Below the pieces are notes generated by a model, which was not told the DNA's origin, did no database searches, and was given only the letters and a program-made list of their open reading frames with translations. Made by a program: the position numbers and the translations under genes. Shown piece by piece: positions 23,896 through 31,739 of a DNA stretch of 36,760 nucleotides (position 1 is its first letter; each line of letters starts with the position of its first letter). This DNA is from an uncultured Oscillospiraceae bacterium (GTDB lineage: Bacteria > Bacillota > Clostridia > Oscillospirales > Ruminococcaceae). The stretch lies in the NCBI GenBank assembly GCA_949285935.1, contig CASEAH010000090.1:1-36760 (forward strand), written 5' to 3'.

Positions 23896-23924
23896 TTGAC
23901 TTTTCATTTTGCGTGAAATATACT
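23896..23924 (+). promoter_or_regulatory. Strong sigma-A promoter of the structured leader and second XRE gene
   Basis: TTGACT (23896-23901), 17-bp spacer, TATACT (23919-23924); each box has one mismatch to consensus. Transcription should start near 23931, about 260 nt before the XRE start codon. Confidence 0.82.
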
Positions 23925-23939
23925 TAAATCAGGCAGAAT

Positions 23940-24135
23940 GAGGCAAAGGGTCTCCGTAGAAATTGGAGTTTCTGCAAAATTGCAGGAAAGATTTTCCCGC
24001 ATTTTGCAGCCCCAAATTTCCCCTTGTGCAAGAAGACCCTTTGTATGCTTCCAGCAAGGGAACGAATTCCAGCCCGGAATTATTGCAGCATCTGCCTGTT
24101 TCCGGATGTATTCCGGAATGTTTTTGGGGTTTTTA
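23940..24135 (+). ncRNA. Structured leader RNA with terminator, possibly an attenuator or small RNA
   Basis: A long interrupted rod can form: AAAGGGTCT (23945-23953) with AGACCCTTT (24034-24042); GAAATTGG (23959-23966) with CCAAATTTC (24012-24020, one bulge); CTGCAAAAT (23972-23980) with ATTTTGCAG (24001-24009). Below it, GAGGC/GCTTC may extend the helix. Next comes hairpin AATTCC/GGAATT (24065-24081), then TTCCGGA/TCCGGAA (24100-24118) followed by TGTTTTTGGGGTTTTT, a typical intrinsic terminator. CCGGAAT (24074-24080) is also complementary to ATTCCGG (24110-24116), so the second hairpin could instead form an antiterminator. I do not recognise any known riboswitch class or 6S RNA. It may regulate the XRE gene or be a stand-alone RNA of about 200 nt. 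Confidence 0.6.
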
Positions 24136-24189
24136 TAAATCCGGTGTGTGATCCATTGTGTATGTGTGTGGAACGAGGAGGATATTTCC

Positions 24190-24543
24190 ATGATCGGCAA
24201 ACGGCTGATGGCTTTGCGGAAACGTGCGGGACTTTCCCAAAAGGAACTGGGGGAGCAGATTGCCGTTTCCCACTACACCATCTCGTCTTATGAAAAGGAC
24301 CGAAGCGAACCCAACGACGATATCAAACTGCGTATTGCACGGTTCTTTAATGTCTCCATGGATTATCTCATGGGACTGATTGACACGCCCCTTCCCTTCG
24401 ATCGGGATAAGGATGCGCTTTATCTTCCTCCCGCCATGACGCTTGCCCAAAAAGAACTCTTCCGCGAGTTCATCTTATATTGGGACGCCGCTTCCTCCGG
24501 GAAAGATATGAGTGCAAGTATCCGCGGCGGTTCTGACCTCTGA
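24190..24543 (+). CDS. XRE-family helix-turn-helix regulator
   Basis: A 117-residue regulator whose first 60 residues are a Cro/C1 HTH: IGKRLMALRKRAGLSQKELGEQIAVS, recognition helix HYTISSYEKDRSEPNDDIKL, and IARFFNVSMDYLMGL. The remaining half (about 65-117) is mostly helical and polar, without a recognisable effector domain. The start at 24190 was chosen because GAGGAGG lies 9 nt upstream; an in-frame ATG 14 codons earlier has none. It follows a strong promoter and a 260-nt structured leader, and a bidirectional terminator closes the unit, so it is transcribed alone. Confidence 0.9.
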   Translation: MIGKRLMALRKRAGLSQKELGEQIAVSHYTISSYEKDRSEPNDDIKLRIARFFNVSMDYLMGLIDTPLPFDRDKDALYLPPAMTLAQKELFREFILYWDAASSGKDMSASIRGGSDL

Positions 24544-24566
24544 TGATTCTCCAAACACCAGAGGTT

Positions 24567-24603
24567 AAAAAAACTCCCCCGGCCCCAGGCCGGGGGAGTT
24601 TTT
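24567..24603. terminator. Bidirectional terminator between the XRE gene and the membrane protein gene
   Basis: AAAAACTCCCCCGGCC (24569-24584) pairs perfectly with GGCCGGGGGAGTTTTT (24588-24603) around a 3-nt loop, with A and T runs on both sides. It serves the two convergent genes. Confidence 0.93.
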
Positions 24604-24646
24604 GTTATGTGCTGTTGGGAGCAGTCCGCAGGCTGATTCTGTCCGT

Positions 24647-25363
24647 TCAGGAGTGTCCCCGACGGTGGCGGCGCAGCTGCAGCTTTTCCACCCAGCCTTT
24701 TTGATGTTTCAGCGACACGTATCCCAGGGCGGACATCACCAACGCGCCAATGGAGTCCACGATCAGATCCTGCATGGTATCAATGAGGGCTTCCCGGCCG
24801 GGGAAAGGAATGCCCGATTCTGTGCCGAACTTCTGCATATTGGTTCCCAGAATGCCGTCGGCGGTAAACTCATAAATTTCCCACACCACACCCATGGTCA
24901 CTGCAAAACAGAAAGCAAAGAACACAACAAAGATCGGGCTCAGGTTCATGGGGACCCGGTCGGTTTTGTTGAGGAAGTTGATGACTGAAAAGCCCAGCGC
25001 CCCCAGCATGGCTCCGCTGAAGGTATGGAGAATGGTATCCCAGTAAGGAACCGTATAGTAAAAGCTCCGTACCTCTCCCAGGTAGATGGCACAGTAGAGA
25101 AAAAGCGCGTACAGCACCAGCATGTTGGACGGAATAATCAGATCCAGCCGGCGCCGGAGAAGACCGGGAAGCAGCATGGCAAAAACGCCGATGATGCATT
25201 GGAGAAGCATCAGAACATAATCGCCTTTGACACGCTGGAAGGGCAGAGCGTCTTCTTCTGCCGTAGGGGCCCGGATGATGGCCACCGTTACAAATACAAT
25301 GGAGGCTACCAGCGTAAGAAAGACAAAATAATTTAATGCTTTTTTCCAGTTGAAATTTTTCAT
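24647..25363 (-). CDS. Polytopic membrane protein, YjdF/DUF2238-like
   Basis: A 238-residue inner-membrane protein with about six hydrophobic helices. The central segment PYWDTILHTFSGAMLGALGF followed later by TMGVVWEIYEFTADGI matches the pattern of conserved Asp-x-x-His and Trp-Glu-x-x-Glu-Phe residues in the YjdF/DUF2238 membrane family, whose function is unknown. The tail is basic (KLQLRRHRRGHS). The start at 25363 (MKNFNWKKAL) is supported by AAGGAAGG 6 nt upstream; the longer frame is unsupported. A TATACT -10 at 25419-25424 is visible but its -35 is poor. Family assignment is by eye. Confidence 0.75.
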   Translation of the reverse strand: MKNFNWKKALNYFVFLTLVASIVFVTVAIIRAPTAEEDALPFQRVKGDYVLMLLQCIIGVFAMLLPGLLRRRLDLIIPSNMLVLYALFLYCAIYLGEVRSFYYTVPYWDTILHTFSGAMLGALGFSVINFLNKTDRVPMNLSPIFVVFFAFCFAVTMGVVWEIYEFTADGILGTNMQKFGTESGIPFPGREALIDTMQDLIVDSIGALVMSALGYVSLKHQKGWVEKLQLRRHRRGHS

Positions 25364-25447
25364 GGAAGCCTTCCTTTCATCCGTGGGGCGCCTGTAAAAC
25401 TCCGCCCCCGGTTTCTTGAGTATACCACAGAAAAGGTGTGCAAAAGG

Positions 25448-25912
25448 TGAATTTTTCATGAATCTCACTGGCGCATCCCGGTGACCAGTACAAAATGGCC
25501 TTATTTCCGGGCCGTACTCCCAGGCGGCCGGTAAAGAAAAGATCCGATATTCCGCCGCAGCGGCTGGCTGACTTTTCTCAGGTTTATGCTTTTATCCCCA
25601 TTGCACTCCGGAATTTTCAAAAAGCCTTTCCCCATTATTGGGTATTGCCCCGGACGATTGTGTACCGTTTGAGCTGTGATGCTGCCACAGATCAGCCGGT
25701 TCCCCCCTGTTGGGGGAATGCAAAACAGTTCCGCCCGGGAGGATCCTTCTGTTCGGATACAGGGGCTGCCAAAAATCATCCGCAACAGGGGACCCCGCCA
25801 CAACATGCAAAGCTCCCCCATACCCTTTTCTCAAAAGCGCCCTGCATAAAAGGTCGGTACCAGGGAAGGCAGCGCCTTTCCACCGGTCCCGGCCTTTTAA
25901 AAGCAGCGCGGA
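25448..25912. other. Gene-free stretch before the activase-related gene's end
   Basis: About 460 bp. It contains a TTCCCCC/GGGGGAA inverted repeat near 25699-25718 without a T tract. No ribosome-site-supported gene, tRNA or clear terminator was found. Confidence 0.5.
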
Positions 25913-27226
25913 TCACACAGTTACTGTCTCCCGTTCCGTCTCTTTGGACACAGCGGAGGCTTCCGCCAGCTGTTCACGGGCCACCGAAAGCATCAGCTTG
26001 ATGCGGTTCTCCTGATTGACCCGGGTGGCACTGGGGTCATAATCAATGGGAACAATATTGGAATCCGGATACAGGCTTTTGATTTTCCGGATCATGCCCT
26101 TCCCCACAATGTGATTGGGCAGGCAGCCAAAGGGCTGGGTGCAAACAATATTTCCATAGCCGTTTTCCGCCAGTTCCAGCATTTCCGCAGTAAGCAGCCA
26201 GCCTTCGCCCATTTTGCAGCCATAGCCGATAACCCCACGAGCCAGCTCTTTGATATGGGCATAGGAGGATGGGGCCAGAAATTGGGGATACCGCTCCACT
26301 GCGCGGATGAAAAGCGTTTCCATCCGCGTCAGATAATCCATGAAGATGCTGACCACCTTGAATTTGGCCTTGCTTCCGCCGTAAAGCTTGATATCCTCCA
26401 GGCGGTTATCCACCTTGAAAAGCATAAAACCCATCAGCCCCGGTACCATTACCTCGCAGTCCTGGCCTGCCAGAAAAGCTTCCAGATTATTATTGCCCAA
26501 GCTGGCATACTTTACGTATATCTCCCCTACCACGCCAACCTTTACCTTGGGCGTCTTCCGGATGGGAATGGCAGCAAAATCCCTGGCGATCAGGTCCAGG
26601 TTGGCCTCGATCTGCTTGAGGCCGAAGCCCCGTCCGCTGTTGAACTGGACGGTGAGCCGCTGGGTCCAGGTTTCAATGAGGGCGTCCGCCTGGCCTTGCG
26701 TCACCTCATAAGGACGGATCTGGTTGCTCAGCAGCATCAGCTCATCGCCGTATACCAGTCCGGCAATCATCTTGCGCACCATGGGGATGGTAAGCTTGAA
26801 GCCACTGTTATGTTCCATCCCCGAAAGATTGATGGACACCACGGGGATCTTTTCCAGACCTGCTTTTTTCAGCGCCTTGCGCAGCAGGTGGATGTAGTTG
26901 GAAGCCCGGCAGCCGCCTCCCGTCTGGCTGATCAGCAGCGCCGTCCGGTCCAGGTCATATTTGCCGCTGTGGAGGGCGTCCATCATCTGCCCGATCACCA
27001 GCAGCGCGGGATAGCAGGTGTCGTTGTGGACATATTTAAGCCCTTCCTGCACCACATTGGGCCCATGGTTGGTGAGCAGCTCCACCCGATAGCCCTGGTA
27101 GAGAAACACATTTTTGATGAGGTTGAAATGAATGGGCGCCATCATGGGAATAAGGATGGTATATTCTTTTTTCATCTCCCGGGTAAAGAGCAGCCGCCCG
27201 GTTTTGTCGTACACCAGTTTTGCCAA
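25913..27226 (-). CDS. 2-hydroxyacyl-CoA dehydratase activase-related protein (C-terminal partner)
   Basis: A 437-residue protein resembling the C-terminal third of the very large activase-type proteins found in Clostridia (activase domains plus DUF2229 plus a dehydratase-like part). Conserved cysteine segments are NDTCYPALLVIGQMMDAL, TGGGCRASNYIHLLRKAL, GYGCKMGEGWLL and CTQPFGCLPNHIVGKGM; the last recalls Fe-S-bearing dehydratase subunits. The start is TTG at 27226 with GGAG 10 nt upstream. It follows the 964-residue gene by 30 bp and is certainly in the same transcript. The two together have about the length of the single-chain homologues. Precise role unknown; Fe-S dependence is inferred. 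Confidence 0.82.
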   Translation of the reverse strand: MAKLVYDKTGRLLFTREMKKEYTILIPMMAPIHFNLIKNVFLYQGYRVELLTNHGPNVVQEGLKYVHNDTCYPALLVIGQMMDALHSGKYDLDRTALLISQTGGGCRASNYIHLLRKALKKAGLEKIPVVSINLSGMEHNSGFKLTIPMVRKMIAGLVYGDELMLLSNQIRPYEVTQGQADALIETWTQRLTVQFNSGRGFGLKQIEANLDLIARDFAAIPIRKTPKVKVGVVGEIYVKYASLGNNNLEAFLAGQDCEVMVPGLMGFMLFKVDNRLEDIKLYGGSKAKFKVVSIFMDYLTRMETLFIRAVERYPQFLAPSSYAHIKELARGVIGYGCKMGEGWLLTAEMLELAENGYGNIVCTQPFGCLPNHIVGKGMIRKIKSLYPDSNIVPIDYDPSATRVNQENRIKLMLSVAREQLAEASAVSKETERETVTV

Positions 27227-27256
27227 ATTACATCCGCTCCTTTCTCCCCTGCCGGC

Positions 27257-30151
27257 TTATTCCCGGCCAGTGGCCGCAAACAGGCTCCGCAGGCGGATCT
27301 TTACCGCTCCCAGATTGGTGATCTCGTCAATTTTGATCTGGGTGTAGATTTTGCCCTCGCTTTCCAGGATCTCCCGGACCTCGTCGGTGGTAATGGCGTC
27401 CACCCCGCACCCGAAGGATACCAGCTGCACCAGATTCATATCCGGCTGAGTGGCCAGATACCGGGCCGCGGCATAAAGGCGGGAATGATAGGTCCACTGA
27501 TTGAGGACGTGGGTGGGGAATTTTTTCACCCGGTCGCTGACGACATCCTCGGAAATGACCGCCACACCAAATCCGGCGATCAGCTTATCAATGCCGTGGT
27601 TGATCTCGGGATCCACATGGTAGGGCCGGCCGGCAAGGACAATAATGGGTTTCCCATCCCGCCGTGCTTCCTCGATAATTTTCTCTCCCTGAGCCCGCAC
27701 ACGTCCAAAATAGGCATGATATTCGTTATAGGCGGCCTCCACGGCGTTTTTGATCTCTTTCAGGGGAATCTCGCCCAGATGCCTCGACAGCACCTCATGG
27801 AGATGCCCCGGCAGGTCCTTGGGCCGATGGATCCCCAGATAATCGGTAATGAGCAAGCTGCGACCCATCTCCATATTGGCGGAGATCACCTCGGGATAGT
27901 AGGCCACCACCGGGCAGTTATAATGGTTGTCCCCCAATCCTTCGTCCACATTGTAGCTGAGGCAGGGATAAAAAATGGTTTCCACTCCCCGGTCGATGAG
28001 GGACTGAATATGGCCGTGCATCAGCTTGGCGGGAAAGCAGACCGTATCGGAAGGGATGGTGGATTGCCCCTGGAGGTACAGCTCCCGGTTGGAGAAAGGA
28101 GACGTGACCACTTCAAAGCCCAGCCGGGTAAAGAAAGTATGCCAGAAGGGGAGCAGCTCAAACATGTTCAGGCCCATGGGGATCCCGATTTGGCCCCGAG
28201 GGCCCGGCACAGGCTGGTACTGCCGCAGCTGTTCCAGCTTGTACTGATAGATATTCAGATGGTTGTCCGAAGCTTTTTTCGTAATGGGGCGCTCGCAGCG
28301 GTTTCCGCTGAGATATCTGCGTCCTCCGTCAAAAAGATTCACCGTCAGCTGGCAGTTGTTGCTGCACAGTCCGCAGGATACTGCTTTTACCTCATGGGAA
28401 AAGCTCTTGAGTGCCTGGGCATCCAGCAGGGAAGATTTCTGAGGAACATGGTCCCTGGCATAAAGGGCCGCCCCATAGGCGCCCATCAGGCCGGCGATGT
28501 CCGGGCGGACCGCATCGGCGCCGATTTCCTGCTCAAAGGCCCGAAGTACTGCGTCATTCAAAAAGGTGCCGCCCTGGACCACGATATTTTGTCCCAGCTG
28601 GTCGGCGGAGGTGGCGCGGATAACCTTGTACAGCGCGTTCTTGACCACGCTGATGGAAAGGCCGGCGGAAATATTTTCAATGGAAGCGCCATCCTTTTGC
28701 GCCTGCTTTACCGAGGAGTTCATAAACACAGTGCACCGGGAACCCAGATCCACCGGGCGGTCGGCAAACAGACCCAAAGCGGCAAAGTCCGCAATGGAGT
28801 AGCCCAGAGCGTTGGCGAAGGTCTGGAGGAAGGAGCCGCAGCCGGAAGAGCAGGCCTCATTGAGAAAAATGTTGTCAATGGCGCCATTGCGGATCTTGAA
28901 GCATTTGATGTCCTGCCCTCCGATATCGATGATAAAGTCCACATCCGGGCGGAAGCGGCGGGCGGCGGTAAAGTGGGCCACCGTTTCCACAATGCCGTGG
29001 TCCACTCCAAAAGCGTTTTTGGCCATTTCCTCTCCGTAGCCGGTAACAGTGGAGGAGGCAATATGGATGTGGGGGTATTTTTCATAAAAATCAGACAGGA
29101 ATTCCCGGATATGGGGCACCGGATTGCCGCTGTTGGGCTGATACCGGGAGCAAAGAACGGCCCCTTCTTCATCGATGACAGCGGTTTTGATGGTGGTGGA
29201 TCCGGCGTCAATGCCTATGTAGGCGTTACCGCGGTAGGTTTCGGGGTCCCGGCGGGCCACCGAATCCCGGGCATGGCGGGCAGCAAATGCTTCATATTCC
29301 GCCCGGTCCCGGAAAAGAGGGGGCATAAAGGCGTACTGGTCGGCGCTGTGGTAATCGGCCAGCCGCTGCACCGCCTCTTCCAGGGAAACTTCTTCGTCTG
29401 CGCAGAAGGCAGCGCCCAGCGCCACATAGTACAGGGAGTTCTCGGGACAAAGGCCTGTCACACCCAGCGTATGGTCAAAGCTGGCCCGCAGCTGGGGCAA
29501 AAACGTAAGGGGGCCTCCAAGATAGACCACATTTCCCTGGATCCTGCGTCCCTGTGCCAACCCTGCCACAGTCTGGTTGACCACAGCATAGAAAATGCTG
29601 GCCGCCACGTCGCTCTTCCGGGCGCCCTGGTTCAGCAGGGGCTGGATATCCGATTTGGCAAAAACGCCGCACCGGGAAGCGATGGTATAGATCTTTTCAT
29701 GCTGCCCCGCCAGGTCATTCATTTCGTCAGGGGTAATATCCAGCAGGGTAGCCATCTGGTCAATGAAGGCGCCGGTACCTCCGGCACAGGAGCCGTTCAT
29801 CCGCACTTCCATCCCGCCGGACAGGAACAGGATCTTGGCGTCTTCTCCTCCCAGCTCGATAATCACATCTCCCTGAGGAATAAGTTTTTTGGCCGCGATC
29901 CGGGTGGCGTACACCTCCTGTACAAAAGGAATCCCGCAGCTGTCCGCCAGACCCATTCCCGCCGAACCGGAAATGGCCAGCCGGGCCCGGAGGCATTGAG
30001 GCAGCTTCTGCCGGATCTCCTCCAGCAGTTCCCGGGTCTTCTGGGTGATCTGGGAAAAATGGCGCTGGTAGGAACGGAAGAGAATTTCTCCCGCTTCACC
30101 CAGGACCACGCATTTAATGGTCGTTGAGCCGATGTCCAATCCGATTCTCAA
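27257..30151 (-). CDS. Acyl-CoA dehydratase activase-type protein: two BcrAD/BadFG ATPase domains plus DUF2229
   Basis: A 964-residue ASKHA-fold ATPase of the family that activates 2-hydroxyacyl-CoA dehydratases by ATP-driven electron transfer. Domain 1 (about 1-280) starts RIGLDIGSTTIKCVV and has NGSCAGGTGAFIDQMA (119-134) with the cluster-ligand Cys. Domain 2 (about 310-580) starts YIGIDAGSTTIKTAVID and has NEACSSGCGSFLQTFA. A Cys-rich segment, CGLCSNNC plus GNRCERP (about 600-635), may bind Fe-S. DUF2229 (about 650-870) follows, with GIPMGLNMFELLPFW. The start is probably TTG at 30151 (AAAGGAG 11 nt upstream), placing the first motif at the N-terminus as in relatives; GTG at 30163 is too near the ribosome site. 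No dehydratase alpha/beta genes are adjacent. Confidence 0.88.
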   Translation of the reverse strand: MRIGLDIGSTTIKCVVLGEAGEILFRSYQRHFSQITQKTRELLEEIRQKLPQCLRARLAISGSAGMGLADSCGIPFVQEVYATRIAAKKLIPQGDVIIELGGEDAKILFLSGGMEVRMNGSCAGGTGAFIDQMATLLDITPDEMNDLAGQHEKIYTIASRCGVFAKSDIQPLLNQGARKSDVAASIFYAVVNQTVAGLAQGRRIQGNVVYLGGPLTFLPQLRASFDHTLGVTGLCPENSLYYVALGAAFCADEEVSLEEAVQRLADYHSADQYAFMPPLFRDRAEYEAFAARHARDSVARRDPETYRGNAYIGIDAGSTTIKTAVIDEEGAVLCSRYQPNSGNPVPHIREFLSDFYEKYPHIHIASSTVTGYGEEMAKNAFGVDHGIVETVAHFTAARRFRPDVDFIIDIGGQDIKCFKIRNGAIDNIFLNEACSSGCGSFLQTFANALGYSIADFAALGLFADRPVDLGSRCTVFMNSSVKQAQKDGASIENISAGLSISVVKNALYKVIRATSADQLGQNIVVQGGTFLNDAVLRAFEQEIGADAVRPDIAGLMGAYGAALYARDHVPQKSSLLDAQALKSFSHEVKAVSCGLCSNNCQLTVNLFDGGRRYLSGNRCERPITKKASDNHLNIYQYKLEQLRQYQPVPGPRGQIGIPMGLNMFELLPFWHTFFTRLGFEVVTSPFSNRELYLQGQSTIPSDTVCFPAKLMHGHIQSLIDRGVETIFYPCLSYNVDEGLGDNHYNCPVVAYYPEVISANMEMGRSLLITDYLGIHRPKDLPGHLHEVLSRHLGEIPLKEIKNAVEAAYNEYHAYFGRVRAQGEKIIEEARRDGKPIIVLAGRPYHVDPEINHGIDKLIAGFGVAVISEDVVSDRVKKFPTHVLNQWTYHSRLYAAARYLATQPDMNLVQLVSFGCGVDAITTDEVREILESEGKIYTQIKIDEITNLGAVKIRLRSLFAATGRE

Positions 30152-30226
30152 GTGGACACGCACTCCTTTCCCGTTAAGATTTTTAACGATGATGGTGTGA
30201 AATATCAAGAAATTTATACCAGTTTG

Positions 30227-30273
30227 GTGAATATTATCACTGTTAATTATAGTAGTTCCATTTTAAAAGTAAA
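30227..30273 (-). promoter_or_regulatory. Promoter of the activase pair with a Rex-like palindrome
   Basis: Minus strand: TTTACT (30268-30273), 16-bp spacer, TATAAT (30246-30251). GTGA-N6-TCAC (30227-30240) overlaps the expected start point; GTGA-N6-TCAC is the core of the redox-sensing Rex operator (TTGTGAANNNNTTCACAA), though the outer bases do not match. NADH-responsive control is an inference. Confidence 0.55.
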
Positions 30274-30345
30274 GTCTATTTTTTCAAAATACCGACAAAA
30301 AGCCTCGTAATCTACCTATTATAAATATTCCCCGCCCCAAAGGAG

Positions 30346-30377
30346 AAGGTCTTTCCGCATAATCACGAAAAGACCTT
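30346..30377 (-). terminator. Hairpin after the GltD-like gene
   Basis: AAGGTCTTT (30346-30354) pairs with AAAGACCTT (30369-30377). On the minus strand it lies 18 bp past the stop, but the tail is CTCCTTTGG, not T-rich, so it may slow or process rather than fully end transcription. Confidence 0.45.
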
Positions 30378-30394
30378 ACAATCTGTGGAAATTG

Positions 30395-31624
30395 TTATGG
30401 TCGGGCAGAGATTCCCCGCATATACCGGTCCATGGCATCGGCTACTTCTTTGGAATAACGCACCGCTTCCACCACTGTTTTTGCGCCCTTTACCACATCT
30501 CCCGAGGCAAAAATCCCCTCCCGGGTGGTGCGGCCCGCGGCGTCTGTAACCACCAGTCCCCGTCCATCCACGTCAATGCCGCCGGTGCTGGTGACAATGA
30601 CGTTCCGCGGGCCCTGGCTGATGGAAATAATGGTGGAATCAGCGGGATACAGCTTCTCCGTTCCCGGCACCGGCTCCAGCTTTCCATCGGCAGTACGGAT
30701 CATATCATGAAAAATACCGCCTTCTTCTGCCAGCTCCACCGGCGCTTTGAAGTTTTTGAAACGCACGCCGTCGATTTTTGCATACTCCAGCTCCACCGGG
30801 CTGGCAGCCATACGGTCGCTGCGGGCAAAAACCGTCACTTCTTCGGCGCCTTTGCGCAGCGCGGTCCGGGCAGCATCCATAGCCGCATTCCCCGCGCCGA
30901 TGATATTGACCCGGCGGCCCAGGTCGTAAACATCCGGATTGCACAAATAATCTATGGCGTAGTGCACATTTCCCAGGCTTTCCCCCTTGATGCCCAGGGC
31001 GTTGGGCTTCCAGACGCCGGTACCGATAAAGACCGCTTTGTAGCCGTCCCGGAAGAGATCGTCCACACTGATGGTGCTGCCGATGGTGGTGTTGGGACGA
31101 ATTTTTACTCCCATAGCCGCCAGTTCTTCCTTATACCGGTCCAGGATGGTTTTGGGCAAGCGGAAATCAGGGATGCCGTACCGCAGTACGCCGCCGATTT
31201 TATCCTTACCCTCGAAGATGGTAACGCCATACCCCCGCTGAGCCAGAAGGATGGCGATGGTGATCCCCGCCGGCCCGGAACCAATGATAGCCGCACGCAT
31301 CCCGTTGGGCTGAGCGGGGCAGGAGCGCAGCTTGTCAAAATAGTTGGAAGAAACATAATGTTCGATGCTGCTGATATGCACCGGCTGGCCCTTTCTCCCC
31401 AAAACGCAATGCCCCTCGCACTGGGCTTCGTGGTTGCAGACCAGAGAGCAGACCAGAGACAGCGGATTATTGCGAAAAAGCATTTCTCCCGCTTCGTCGA
31501 TTCTGCCGCCCAGAAATGCCTGGATCATATCGGGGATGGGAGTGTTAATGGGGCAGCCCTCCCTGCACTGGGGCTTTTTACAGTTGAGGCATCTTCGGGC
31601 CTCATTGACCACATGAAGCGCCAT
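30395..31624 (-). CDS. NAD(P)H-dependent flavoprotein oxidoreductase, glutamate synthase small subunit/NfnB-like
   Basis: A 409-residue cytosolic protein with the GltD architecture. The N-terminal Fe-S domain has cysteines in CLNCKKPQCREGCP (about 12-25) and CSLVCNHEAQCEGHC (about 58-72). An FAD site follows, AAIIGSGPAGITIAILLAQRG in parts (about 110-130), then VTIFEGKDKIGGVLRYGIP. The NAD(P) site is NIIGAGNAAMDAARTALRKGA (about 241-261) and the second FAD motif is GIFASGDVVKGAKTVVEAV near the end. It lacks a glutamate synthase large subunit nearby, so electron transfer to another partner, such as an NfnAB- or SudAB-like one, is possible. AGGAGGG stands 10 nt before the ATG. It follows the epsG-like gene by 115 bp on the same strand. 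Confidence 0.9.
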   Translation of the reverse strand: MALHVVNEARRCLNCKKPQCREGCPINTPIPDMIQAFLGGRIDEAGEMLFRNNPLSLVCSLVCNHEAQCEGHCVLGRKGQPVHISSIEHYVSSNYFDKLRSCPAQPNGMRAAIIGSGPAGITIAILLAQRGYGVTIFEGKDKIGGVLRYGIPDFRLPKTILDRYKEELAAMGVKIRPNTTIGSTISVDDLFRDGYKAVFIGTGVWKPNALGIKGESLGNVHYAIDYLCNPDVYDLGRRVNIIGAGNAAMDAARTALRKGAEEVTVFARSDRMAASPVELEYAKIDGVRFKNFKAPVELAEEGGIFHDMIRTADGKLEPVPGTEKLYPADSTIISISQGPRNVIVTSTGGIDVDGRGLVVTDAAGRTTREGIFASGDVVKGAKTVVEAVRYSKEVADAMDRYMRGISARP

Positions 31625-31739
31625 AAATCAATTCCCTCCTCTTTCCGGCAGATACTGCTGCCAAACAGCAGCCAAATATGGATTGTGGGAATCCCCACAT
31701 CTGTAATGATACCTGCCTGTATGGGGCAGTTTCCCCTTT

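Noticed and set aside
26111-30127. A 1,338-codon plus-strand open frame opposite the activase genes
   Set aside because: It is the antisense of two genes with clear ASKHA and DUF2229 motifs. It has no ribosome site and reads as low-complexity His/Gly/Asp-rich sequence; such frames arise from the codon bias of the real strand.
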